The position numbers and the translations under genes were made by a program. From BJGV01 sp965205785 (lineage in GTDB: Bacteria > Pseudomonadota > Gammaproteobacteria > Burkholderiales > Nitrosomonadaceae): a stretch of DNA of 64,000 nucleotides. Within the stretch, counting starts at the first letter, position 1. Each line of letters opens with the position of its first letter. Positions 17,548 through 25,790 of the stretch are shown piece after piece. The notes beneath the pieces are model-generated. The model had not been told where the DNA came from, did no database searches, and was given only the letters and a program-made list of their open reading frames with translations. The DNA is taken from positions 2,046,001-2,110,000 of the forward strand of contig OZ242188.1 of assembly GCA_965205785.1 (NCBI GenBank). The letters run 5' to 3'.

Positions 17548-17817
17548 ATGAATACTGCCACTTTAAGCGCAACTCTAGAAACTGCTAATAAAGAACAATT
17601 TCTTGAAAAGTTTACACCACTAGTAAATCGTATAGCTCACCATATGGTGGCAAAATTACCCTCTTCTGTAAAAGTTGATGATCTTATCCAGGCAGGAATG
17701 GTAGGTCTCATGGATGCAATTAAACGTTATAAAGGTCCATATTGTCAGCAATTTGAAATATTTGCAGCCCAACGTATACGTGGTTCTATCCTTGATGAGT
17801 TACGAAAAATTGACTGA
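17548..17817 (+). pseudogene. Truncated FliA-like sigma-28 factor (region 2 only)
   Basis: An 89-residue product that matches the N-terminal core of sigma-28: LVNRIAHHMVAKLPSSVKVDDLIQAGMVGLMDAIKRY and QRIRGSILDELRK, that is regions 1.2-2.x with the RNA-polymerase binding and -10 recognition helices. In FliA the next residues are (D/S)W-LP; here the Trp codon reads TGA, followed in frame by LPHGNK and another stop. Regions 3 and 4, needed for -35 recognition, are missing. No flagellar genes are in the window. The product may be non-functional, or a free region 2 that competes for polymerase. A weak AAAGAGAC lies upstream. Confidence 0.85.
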
Positions 17818-18183
17818 CTACCTCATGGAAATAAGTAAGTCATTAGAATCGCAATTTATATTACTTTAATCATATACAACTAAAATTAAACCAGAATCTA
17901 GTATCAATCCTCCTGCTCTGACGTCCTGTCAGTCATACAAAATTCGAATGGTTAGCATATTTTATCCCTCATTACTACTCATATAAAATCTACCTGTTCA
18001 GTTCAATTTGCAAAATAATAGAAACACTTGCTTGTGATTTTTGTTACAGACTTAAATTATCAATTTGCGTACTGTGATAAACAAATGCGGTTATTGAAGG
18101 CATCTAAGGTCAGTTAGATCTGCTTAGTTATCAAACAAATATTGATGGTTACAATATTAAATAAACCATAGGAGAAACAAACA
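17818..18183. other. Spacer after the truncated sigma gene
   Basis: About 365 bases. Only the remnant codons LPHGNK directly after the TGA can be assigned. No trace of sigma regions 3 or 4 was read, so the missing part has been deleted rather than merely interrupted. Nothing else recognised. Confidence 0.4.
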
Positions 18184-18549
18184 ATGAAGAAGTTTGTTTT
18201 ATTTATAACCACTACAATGCTCCTGTATAGTAGTGTTATCAAGGCGGATACCCTAGAAGAAGGTATAGCAGAGCACAATAAAGGTAATCATGCTCATGCC
18301 CTTAAATTACTCCAGCCAATAGCGGATAAAGGAAACGTAATTGCTCAGGGACTACTTGGGCAGATGTACCTAAGAGGTCAAGGTATTAGCATAAACTATC
18401 AGCAGGCTCTTAAATGGAACCGATTAGCAGCTGAGCAAGGGAATGCAAACGCGCGAGCTAATCTTGGCTTGATGTATGGTCATGGCAAGGGTGTGGACCA
18501 AGACTATCATGAGGCAGCGAAATGGTATCGTTTAGCTGCAGAGTTATAA
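18184..18549 (+). CDS. Short Sel1-repeat exported protein, probably 3'-truncated
   Basis: A 121-residue protein with signal peptide (cleavage near KADT, residue 22), HNKGNHAHALKLLQPIADKG, then two to three Sel1 units (AQGLLGQMYLRGQGI, ARANLGLMYGHGKGV). It ends abruptly in KWYRLAAEL, in the middle of the repeat phase, and lacks the Cys-containing tail seen in the Sel1 proteins at 16572 and 34520. A deletion at the AAE(Q) codon is likely. GGAGAAACAAACA precedes the ATG. Confidence 0.8.
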   Translation: MKKFVLFITTTMLLYSSVIKADTLEEGIAEHNKGNHAHALKLLQPIADKGNVIAQGLLGQMYLRGQGISINYQQALKWNRLAAEQGNANARANLGLMYGHGKGVDQDYHEAAKWYRLAAEL

Positions 18550-18564
18550 ACATGTAATTAATAT

Positions 18565-19170
18565 TTAGTCTTTGGAATCTTGCTGGATAGAGTCTGTATC
18601 TGGGCAGCTCGGATTACAAGGTTCCTCAGAAGAAAAGTGATTATCATAATGCTGGGCATCATTTCCATCCACTCTTTCATAAATACGAACATGCTGACCA
18701 CGTTCAGCATTACCATTCGTTGTGACCACAATAATCTTACGATCTGGAAAAATGAAATGGACGGATTTAAACTCTGCACCATGACTCTGCTTAATATTAG
18801 TACTAATCTTAGCAGATGAGCCAGAAGAGATCTTGGCGCTCTCCATAGCAGATAAAAGAGCCTTGGTAACCTCAACTGGGCCAACCCTACCCGAAAAGGC
18901 TCCCCAATTCTTTTCTATCCAAGAAATTTGCCCGTTTTCAAATGCCAAACTAGCAACAGGGTGATCTTTATTTTCTTCGTCTTCCGACAAAAAAAACATG
19001 CTTTTAGTGCCTGAAACTCTAACTATATGAAAATGAGAACGAAGCTCCTCAAGCACATCAGCTTGCTCCATACCAGGTGACAGGGTAACAGAGCCAACTT
19101 TTAACTCTGCAGCCTGTATACCAGGAAAAACAAGAATCAAAATAAATCCAATTAAATAGTATTTTTTCAT
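18565..19170 (-). CDS. Exported hypothetical protein
   Basis: A 201-residue protein with a signal peptide ending in IQAA (residue about 21). The mature domain is alpha/beta with SVTLSPGMEQADVLEELRSHFHIVRV, a start resembling small sensor or inhibitor-like periplasmic domains. The C-terminus is acidic and holds two Cys (EEPCNPSCPDTDS). The product is probably periplasmic; no family assigned. It ends 16 bases from the convergent truncated Sel1 gene. Confidence 0.6.
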   Translation of the reverse strand: MKKYYLIGFILILVFPGIQAAELKVGSVTLSPGMEQADVLEELRSHFHIVRVSGTKSMFFLSEDEENKDHPVASLAFENGQISWIEKNWGAFSGRVGPVEVTKALLSAMESAKISSGSSAKISTNIKQSHGAEFKSVHFIFPDRKIIVVTTNGNAERGQHVRIYERVDGNDAQHYDNHFSSEEPCNPSCPDTDSIQQDSKD

Positions 19171-19498
19171 CTATAACTCTCTGTCTTTAGCAAGCTTTCT
19201 GTAACTTGCACATATGGTGGACTAATAAAGTGGCAACTTGTTTCCAGGGTAACTGTATCGAACAAACTTGATATAACATTAATTCCTGTCCAAGTTCTAA
19301 TAAGTATCTTCAACTAGTTATGGCATCCTTGTCAAACACCCTACTAGCAATATTTATCCAAAAATTTCAGTAATATTTTGTAAAATTTGACACAGCTTTT
19401 TAATTTTAAAAAAATTTAATCCCTAACGGGAACATATAATTTTTCTTATTGTCTAGCTTTACAAGGATAAACTGGAACCAAATATATCTTAGGTAACC
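19171..19498. other. Divergent intergenic region
   Basis: About 330 bases between two divergently transcribed genes, so promoters for both must lie here. No operator or RNA element was identified. Confidence 0.35.
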
Positions 19499-19990
19499 AT
19501 GGAATTAGCAGTTTCTGATACTTTCATCGCAGCAACCTGGATTTTAATTCTATTAATATATATGTTTGTGTGCGTATTTTTAAAATCGGTTATTCAGCCA
19601 ATACGCCAGCTAAAAAGAACAATGGCTGATATTTTATGTACCTTTTCACGCTATACGAATGTGATTCACTATGCAGATGTAATTCCACCAGACCTACACA
19701 GCGAAGCCTATGAAAAACTAAGACGACTTTCTAATCAGCTATATGATGATATGTCTTTAATACCAAAATGGTTTTTTAACTTCCCCTACTTTAGTAGAAT
19801 ATTTTCCCTTCCAAAAGAAGAAATGGTTTATAAAAGTGCCCGAAATTTAACTGCAACAACAAATTGGATGTATGTACAACATAAAAGTAAATTAAATTAT
19901 ATTGTTAAAAATATTCAAACAGCTTGTGACAATCTTGGCTTATACATTGATCCAAAAGATCGGATTACCAATAAGCACTTAAATTTATAA
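19499..19990 (+). CDS. Membrane-anchored hypothetical protein
   Basis: A 163-residue protein with one N-terminal membrane helix (about residues 10-33, ending at a Lys) and a basic, helical cytosolic part of 130 residues. The motif PIRQLKRTMADI after the helix looks like a juxtamembrane amphipathic stretch. No catalytic motif. It is convergent with the hydrolase gene that follows. Family unknown. Confidence 0.55.
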   Translation: MELAVSDTFIAATWILILLIYMFVCVFLKSVIQPIRQLKRTMADILCTFSRYTNVIHYADVIPPDLHSEAYEKLRRLSNQLYDDMSLIPKWFFNFPYFSRIFSLPKEEMVYKSARNLTATTNWMYVQHKSKLNYIVKNIQTACDNLGLYIDPKDRITNKHLNL

Positions 19991-20027
19991 TTAACCACAA
20001 TAAAACTACTCACCCATAGATATTTTT

Positions 20028-20861
20028 CTAAAGCTTTGATTCATCAAGGAAAAAATTTAATATGATATTTAATCTGCTCCGATGAATCTCAAATGATCGA
20101 TCTTGAAATGGATGAGAAAATTCAATTCCTCTAAACACAATAGCTCCACGATTTTCACCGATGCGAATTAACTCTGCCATTTGTAACGGGCTAACAATAA
20201 GGTCACGAACACCCGAAATAATCATGATATGAGAGCTATCTAGTGGAAGGTGACGCATTGGATTATAGCTCTCAGGGCAGCCATAGTTTGATATATAACT
20301 TGGCGAAGAATCAATTACTGCTGCATCAAAGTTATGGGCACGGCCCACAGCATTTAGTAACATAACTCCACCAATAGAAATCCCATATATGAATCGTCTA
20401 GAGTAACCCTTTGTATTTAAATATGTAACTATATCCTTGTAATCAGAAATTATGGCTGCAAGACGACTTTTGCCCTCCGACTGCCCATAACCTCTGTAAT
20501 CATAGACATATACATCAAATCCTTTTTTACGAAACAATTTTAAATCTGAAATCAGCTGATCAGCTAGCATAGCATTACCCTGTGCAACCAGGATATATCC
20601 TCTAGGTACCCTTGCTGCGAGCTTGTAGCCACTAAGAATAACTCCATCTCTGGCAGTAAATTGAATAGACTGAACATTCTGATTAAGCTCAATGTAAGAA
20701 GCTTCAGATCGCCCTGCCATGGTCTGCCACAACCAAAATGCTAAAGGTTCTCGAACTGAACCGCAAACTGTTTGCTCAAAAGTAAAGCCATCTGCTACAA
20801 CTGTTCTTGGGCTGTTTAGAAATAAAGCTACAGTTATTATTAGAATAGCTAAATACGGCAT
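20028..20861 (-). CDS. Alpha/beta-hydrolase, exported
   Basis: A 277-residue serine hydrolase. Residues 1-23 look like a signal peptide or anchor. The nucleophile elbow is GISIGG (Ser162); likely acid Asp220 (SGVRDLIV) and His250 (EFSHPF) complete the triad. VYDYRGYGQSEGKS (residues 119-131) is the usual strand before the oxyanion region. It resembles periplasmic or membrane-linked esterase/peptidase-like hydrolases of the BEM46/YqiA type. The substrate cannot be read from sequence. Confidence 0.8.
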   Translation of the reverse strand: MPYLAILIITVALFLNSPRTVVADGFTFEQTVCGSVREPLAFWLWQTMAGRSEASYIELNQNVQSIQFTARDGVILSGYKLAARVPRGYILVAQGNAMLADQLISDLKLFRKKGFDVYVYDYRGYGQSEGKSRLAAIISDYKDIVTYLNTKGYSRRFIYGISIGGVMLLNAVGRAHNFDAAVIDSSPSYISNYGCPESYNPMRHLPLDSSHIMIISGVRDLIVSPLQMAELIRIGENRGAIVFRGIEFSHPFQDRSFEIHRSRLNIILNFFLDESKL

Positions 20862-21049
20862 GACTAAATAAATTAGGTAGTCAAGATCATAATTGAAAGC
20901 AAGATGATCATATCGGACCTGTAAAATTCCTTATGTAAATATTTTATTACTGTCTTTTTAAAAATTAGCTTTAAGTAATAATATTAAATTCAAATATGCT
21001 TACAGGATTATACTTAATCACTATCAAAACCTTCTTGTAGAACTTTATC

Positions 21050-21832
21050 ATGGAATTATTATTGATCGGGGTTACTGCATTCCTGGCTGCAGTGTTGACC
21101 CTGTTCTCTGGTTTCGGGCTTGGGACTGTCTTAATGCCTGTTTTTTCATTGTTTTATCCTGTTCCAATAGCTATTGCAGCAACAGCAGTAGTGCATTTTG
21201 CTAATAACATCTTTAAATTTGGATTGATGGCAAAATATACTAACTGGACTGTAGCAGTCCGATTTGGTATTCCTGCTGCACTAGCTGCACTTGCAGGGGC
21301 TGCTCTTCTCCAAATATTAGACCAGATGCCTCTAATAGGCATCTATTCCCTTGGTGAATCAATATTTAAACTTACAGTAGTTAAAATGGTGATCGGATTC
21401 TTGATCATTTTTTTTGCAACATTTGAATTTCTACCTTTGAGTAAACAATTATTATTTCCATCTAGATGGATTCCGTTAGGTGGAACAATATCTGGATTTT
21501 TTGGTGGGTTATCAGGAAATCAAGGTGCATTTCGCTCAGCTATTTTACTTAAGATCGGTTTATCCAAGAATGCCTTTGTCGCTACTGGCATAGTTTCAGC
21601 CATTCTTGTTGATATTTCCCGTTTAATGATCTACGGAATAAGAGTACCATCCGACGCCCTATCAAGGTATCAAGAGCTTATCATCCCAATTATCGTCGGA
21701 ACGGTCTGTGCATTATGCGGGAGCTTTATTGGTAAGAAATTTCTTCAGAAAGTTACTATCAAAATAATTCACGACATAGTAACTGCTACTATGATGTTAA
21801 TTGGAACAGCCCTTGTTATCGGCTTTATTTAG
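21050..21832 (+). CDS. TauE/SafE-family membrane permease
   Basis: A 260-residue inner-membrane protein with seven to eight predicted helices. The start LLLIGVTAFLAAVLTLFSGFGLGTVLMPVFSLF and the later GGTISGFFGGLSGNQGAFRSAIL form the paired Gly-rich halves typical of the TauE/SafE (DUF81) family, which exports or imports small sulfur- or sulfonate-type anions. Specificity is unknown. It lies at the right-hand end of the accessory block, next to integrase-site repeats. Confidence 0.85.
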   Translation: MELLLIGVTAFLAAVLTLFSGFGLGTVLMPVFSLFYPVPIAIAATAVVHFANNIFKFGLMAKYTNWTVAVRFGIPAALAALAGAALLQILDQMPLIGIYSLGESIFKLTVVKMVIGFLIIFFATFEFLPLSKQLLFPSRWIPLGGTISGFFGGLSGNQGAFRSAILLKIGLSKNAFVATGIVSAILVDISRLMIYGIRVPSDALSRYQELIIPIIVGTVCALCGSFIGKKFLQKVTIKIIHDIVTATMMLIGTALVIGFI

Positions 21833-21893
21833 AAAAGAATAAACCTTTATATTAGAACCCTATTTCTAGTAATAGCTATAAATCAATACATAG

Positions 21894-21960
21894 AATACCA
21901 ACAACAATACCAACAGATAACTCTATACAAAACTGTATTAAATGTAACTTATTACCATTT
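21894..21960 (+). repeat. Integrase arm/core-like repeat, copy 3
   Basis: AATACCAACA and AATACCAACA boxes (21894-21915), then AAATGTAACTTATTACCATTTT. An extra copy of only the distal half (AAATGTAACTTAATACCAAT) follows at about 21978-22000. The remaining sequence to 22278 contains no gene that I can support. Confidence 0.65.
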
Positions 21961-22278
21961 TCTTAGTTAACTTTTTTAAAAATGTAACTTAATACCAATT
22001 TCGTTAATAGGTGGTAAGCAAAGTTCTATTTAGGTACTAACTAAAATTGACTATATGTATAAGGTAACGTGTAATAGTCTTACATTAATCAGCTGAAGTA
22101 CTGTTTCTGAATCTCTTTTAATAAATTTTTATTAAATTAATCTAATGGAGAAATCCAGGAGTTATCTAGAAAAGCAAATCAGCTTTTCTATTGATGGCAT
22201 TAATTAACAATCTATTAAATAGATTTTTTTCACATTAAAAATTATTTATTATCAAAAAAAAAGAGTTTATTTCGCACA

Positions 22279-22349
22279 AATATACCAACAAATATACCAA
22301 CATATTCATCCAGCATTTATCCTATAATTATGTAATTTATTACCATTTT
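22279..22349 (+). repeat. Integrase arm/core-like repeat, copy 4
   Basis: Two ATACCAACA boxes at 22279-22302, then TATGTAATTTATTACCATTTTA ending about 22349 (written here as TATGTAATTT and ATTACCATTT halves). It lies 60 bases from the 3' end of the integrase remnant, the normal position of an attachment region relative to int. With copies 1-3 it brackets about 6.5 kb. Confidence 0.65.
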
Positions 22350-22411
22350 ATTAGCTTTACTCTAGGTGCAAATAGAATAGATTATGAAGAACTCTCTGGT
22401 AATTCTATTTT

Positions 22412-23065
22412 TTATTTTAAATTGCTAGTCAAGAAGCGCCGGCTAGTTTTCTTTGGCTTTATAGGAGTTATTAAATTGCGCATTCCAGCTGTTGGATCGC
22501 GTAATGTACGCCCTGTTGCAATAGCATAGCAAAATATCTGTTCACAATAAGTAAGTGTACGATGTGCTGTTTCTAAAGCTCCACGGCCTTCAATACGCTT
22601 GATTGCAGTTAGTAGTACCGGTGAAATAATTTTATCTACAGGTCGCGCACCTAACCATGGGAAAATATCTTTCTCAAACTGAGAAATAATCTTACTTGAA
22701 TGATTATCTTTCCAGTTAGGCACTCGCCCCATAAACCACTCACGAGTGACAATCTCAAAACTATCATCAGCCAAGACTCTTGATGCAATCCTCTTTGCTT
22801 TTTTAGTGTTACTCGGATCTGCGCCATTTGCTAATAACTTTCGGGCCTTTTCACGCCGATCTCTTGCTAAAGAAAGACTTATCTCAGGATAGACACCCAA
22901 TGCTAACGTTTTTTGCTTTCCAGCAAAACGATAAGCAAGACGCCAATACTTAGTACTATTAGGATCCCATGATTGTACCAATAAGAATAATCCGCCACCG
23001 TCAAAAAGTTTTAGTGGTTTATCAACAACTTTTGCATTTTTTACCTGTAATTGTGTAAGTGCCAT
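22412..23065 (-). pseudogene. Truncated tyrosine integrase (catalytic domain missing)
   Basis: A 217-residue product. Residues 1-85 form the DUF4102 arm-binding domain (LTQLQVKNAK, LFDGGGLFLLV, KYWRLAYRFAGKQKTLALGVYPEISLSLARDRREKAR). Residues about 100-200 are the core-binding SAM-like domain. Full integrases of this family are about 400 residues; the catalytic R-H-R-Y domain is absent. The last residues (KKTSRRFLTSNLK) look out of frame, so a frameshift or deletion ended the gene. It lies beside four attachment-like repeats and indicates an element that can no longer excise by itself. Confidence 0.88.
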
Positions 23066-23535
23066 TCTTATCTGTATTATCCATTACGATATTATTTAAT
23101 AGCGTCAAATATCAACAATTATTAATACCCTGCAAAAAGAACCCCAGAATTCCAAAATATCCCATCTGTATAGATATTAATTTATTGGAGTGTCACAAAT
23201 GACCTTGTTTAATTTAGCCAGTCATTAATGACACCTATTCTTGAATAATAACTATCATTTATAACACTAAAGTTTGCAGGTACTTTACCGTTTCATTTTG
23301 ATATGTTCAGAATGAATCTAGTGCCAGGATCCGGGCTTATATTGCAAGCTTTCAAACTATAATTTGGTCAGATTTATGAAGAAAAATTAATTTTTAATTT
23401 TGTGAATTCTTTCACAGAATGATTTGTACAGAATGAGTAATCTATGTTTGCACACCCTAATGTTTGAAATCAGTATATTGAAAATAATACTGAGTGAATA
23501 TTTTAGGCGTGTATTTTGACTAGGAGGCTACATTA
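23066..23535. other. Spacer with CRP-like site
   Basis: About 470 bases without a supported gene between the integrase remnant (transcribed away) and a small membrane-protein gene. The one clear element is the CRP-like palindrome at 23401-23416. Confidence 0.4.
23401..23416. promoter_or_regulatory. CRP/FNR-superfamily-like operator
   Basis: TGTGAATTCTTTCACA is a perfect TGTGA-N6-TCACA palindrome, the consensus of CRP. It lies 120 bases before the start of the gene at 23536. CRP itself is not in the window. Confidence 0.5.
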
Positions 23536-23718
23536 ATGGCTGATGATACGAATCTAGCGTGCCAAAAGGATCTGGGCACAATGCCTGTTGCACGTACATG
23601 TAGGGCTGCATTTGGATCCTCAGCTGATATTTTAGGGATAGATCAGCATCTACCTTTACAGTTATGGAGCATGATTGCAATTATATGTACCGCTTTTTTT
23701 CTAATCTGGATAGGGTAA
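23536..23718 (+). CDS. 60-residue tail-anchored membrane protein
   Basis: A 60-residue protein with two or three Cys in a polar N-terminal part (LACQKDLG, ARTCRAAFG) and one C-terminal membrane helix (LWSMIAIICTAFFLIWIG). TAGGAGGCTACATTA gives a very strong ribosome-binding site. A CRP-like site lies upstream. No family recognised. Confidence 0.65.
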   Translation: MADDTNLACQKDLGTMPVARTCRAAFGSSADILGIDQHLPLQLWSMIAIICTAFFLIWIG

Positions 23719-23835
23719 TCAATAGGCAAATATTGAAGTAAGTGTGCTCAAAGTTTATTCATTAACTATTACTGTTAATTGATTGTTGATACATATTGAT
23801 TAATAAAATGATTACAAATTTTGGAGATTTATTAC

Positions 23836-24093
23836 ATGAAAAAACAATATACAACTTTACAGGATGAACCTCTTAAAAAAGGAGAAGTTGTAAAGATGCT
23901 TGAAATTCCACAAGAATTATTCCAGAGATTTCCTGAAACTCAGCATGTAGCATTAAAAGCAGAAGTTGGAAACGTACATTTAATTCAAAACTTAGATGAA
24001 TATGGGCAGATTGAATTAGAGATCCATGATGAATGTTACACACCACATACTATATGGGTAGACCCATCTTGTGTGACAAGGAAACTAAAATAA
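23836..24093 (+). CDS. Small protein of the PSCVTR paralogue family, copy A
   Basis: An 85-residue protein with start ATG 23836, placed by GGAGAT ten bases upstream. It aligns without large gaps to the 103-residue product at 30478-30789: shared elements are L(K/R)KG(E/D), VK(M/L)L, P(Q/L)E(L/M)F, L(K/R)AE(V/I)G, HLIQ, G(Q/K)I(E/K)LE and the C-terminal (N/D)PSCVTR. Predicted to be mostly beta, like small SH3-type or carbohydrate-sensing modules, but no function is known to me. Cytosolic; no membrane segment. Confidence 0.7.
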   Translation: MKKQYTTLQDEPLKKGEVVKMLEIPQELFQRFPETQHVALKAEVGNVHLIQNLDEYGQIELEIHDECYTPHTIWVDPSCVTRKLK

Positions 24094-24411
24094 TTGAGCA
24101 ATATTGGACTCAGTTTTTCTCTAATTATGTATATGATGAGCGACAGCCCTGATAGTATGATTAAATCTTTTTCCTTTACATCCACAAGCATTAATAATCC
24201 ATTAGATTACCACCGTCGTCAATATATAGAAGTTAATGGTTATTTTAAATGTGTAGCAGGCAGACAATCTTTTTCAAAATATAACCAGTGGGAATCTAAG
24301 GTGTTTCATTTAATACCTTAATTATCAGTATATTAAAGCCAGACTCTACTCTAGGCTATATTATTTTCCTACCAATGTAGCAAATAGTTCTGCTGATATC
24401 TACTTAAACTC

Positions 24412-24777
24412 TCATGTAATTTGTTTACTCCTTCTATTATATTTTTCGATACTTCCTTTTGATAAACTTACTGGGTATTTTATCGCATTAATTTTTATCT
24501 TTTCTAAAGCAGCTTTCTCAATATCAACATTTAATTTGTCAGCTAGCCTTACTAAAAACAAAAAAACATCTGCAATTTCTTCTCGTACTAAAGCCATCTG
24601 CTTTTCTGAATTTACAATATCCCTAGATTGCTGCTCTGTAAGCCATTGGAACAGTTCAAGCAGCTCAGAAGCCTCTCTTACAAGACCCATTGATAAATTC
24701 TTAGGCCTTTGAAATTGATCCCAATCACGCTCATCAGAAAATATAGATAGTTTCTCTTGTATAATATTTATATCCAT
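24412..24777 (-). CDS. MazG-like nucleotide pyrophosphohydrolase
   Basis: A 121-residue protein of the all-alpha NTP pyrophosphatase fold. Metal-binding acidic motifs are EASELLELFQW (about residues 35-45) and REEIADVFLFLVRLAD (about 65-80), the E-x2-E ... E-x2-D pattern of MazG/RS21-C6 (dCTPase) enzymes that remove non-canonical or excess dNTPs. The start is ATG 24777 with GGGAG at a suitable distance. A single-domain enzyme of normal length. It precedes a uracil-DNA-glycosylase family gene on the same strand, so both may serve nucleotide-pool or DNA hygiene. Confidence 0.85.
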   Translation of the reverse strand: MDINIIQEKLSIFSDERDWDQFQRPKNLSMGLVREASELLELFQWLTEQQSRDIVNSEKQMALVREEIADVFLFLVRLADKLNVDIEKAALEKIKINAIKYPVSLSKGSIEKYNRRSKQIT

Positions 24778-24978
24778 CAAATAACTCCCTTTAGCTTATT
24801 CTGACTCCACACACAAAATTCGATAAACCTACCATAAATGTTTTTATTATATCTATCAGTCGCCAATTACTCTGTTGTAATAAACCAGTCTCATATGACT
24901 TCATTTGCCTCAAATTAAACTTCTATTACAAAAAATATTTTAATTTAGAGCCCACAAATAATATTGGGGAGATTGAAA

Positions 24979-25566
24979 CTAGTTTTTCTCCTCGAGTACT
25001 TCATCTACTCTATTTCTTAGTAATGGAAGTAATTCTACTTCGAACCATGGATTTCTACGAAACCACAAATTGTTACGTGGACTAGGATGTGGCAAAGGCA
25101 CTAAATCTGGCCACTGTTTACGCCATGATTGCACTGTATTTGTTACTGATATGTGTGAATCAGGAAAATAGTATGCCTGAGCATACTTACCAATAACTAG
25201 AGTAAGCTTTAAATTCTTTAGGGGTTTCATAAGTTTTTCACGCCAAGCAGGAGCACATTCAGGACGTGGTGGGAGATCACCAGTATTACCAGTTCCAGGA
25301 AAACAAAGACCCATTGGAAGAATAGCTATAATATGTGGGTCATAAAAAATTTCAGCAGATATTCCTAACCATTGACGAAGACGATCTCCGCTCATATCTG
25401 CAAATGGAATGCCTGACTCATGGACTTTTCTGCCTGGAGCTTGTCCCACAATAAGAATACGTGCACTAGTGTGTAATTGAAGTATGGGTCGAGGAGAGAA
25501 TGGTAAATAATTCGTACAGATATTACAGTCACGAACTTCTTTAAGTAATAATGAGACAGATTTCAT
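24979..25566 (-). CDS. Uracil-DNA glycosylase family protein
   Basis: A 195-residue protein. The UDG fold signature appears as VGQAPGRKVHESGIPFADMSGDRLRQWLG (residues about 40-68, motif 1) and PLPHPSPRNNLWFRRNPWFE near the C-terminus (motif 2, HPSPRN). The CNIC pair near residue 15 may be part of an N-terminal Cys cluster, but the four-Cys set of family 4 UDGs is not complete, so this fits the small prokaryotic UDG-like group. Expected to remove deaminated bases from DNA, although the catalytic polar residue of classical UDGs differs and activity is not proven. A likely start is ATG 25566 behind AGGAA. Confidence 0.85.
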   Translation of the reverse strand: MKSVSLLLKEVRDCNICTNYLPFSPRPILQLHTSARILIVGQAPGRKVHESGIPFADMSGDRLRQWLGISAEIFYDPHIIAILPMGLCFPGTGNTGDLPPRPECAPAWREKLMKPLKNLKLTLVIGKYAQAYYFPDSHISVTNTVQSWRKQWPDLVPLPHPSPRNNLWFRRNPWFEVELLPLLRNRVDEVLEEKN

Positions 25567-25790
25567 TTCCTATACCTTAAAGAAACAGATTATTATTTAT
25601 TTACATTGGAAAGATGTTAAGAACAATTACTATCTTTATTTAATATTAAGTTTACTTTCAATCGCTTATAATTTCATAGTATTTCCAATATTAGTAAGCC
25701 TGCCCTGGATTAACCACTATAATGTAAAACATACAGCCTTTTAGGCTAAATTACTTTGTGTCTAGTACTAAAATTTAAGGTGAATTATTA

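Noticed and set aside
15762..22349. Repeated ATACCAACA units as a CRISPR array
   Set aside because: There are only four clusters, with no regular spacers of 30-40 bases and no cas genes. The layout fits integrase arm sites.
24094..24321. 75-codon frame with TTG start
   Set aside because: It begins right at the preceding stop codon, has no ribosome-binding site and a composition typical of chance AT-rich sequence.
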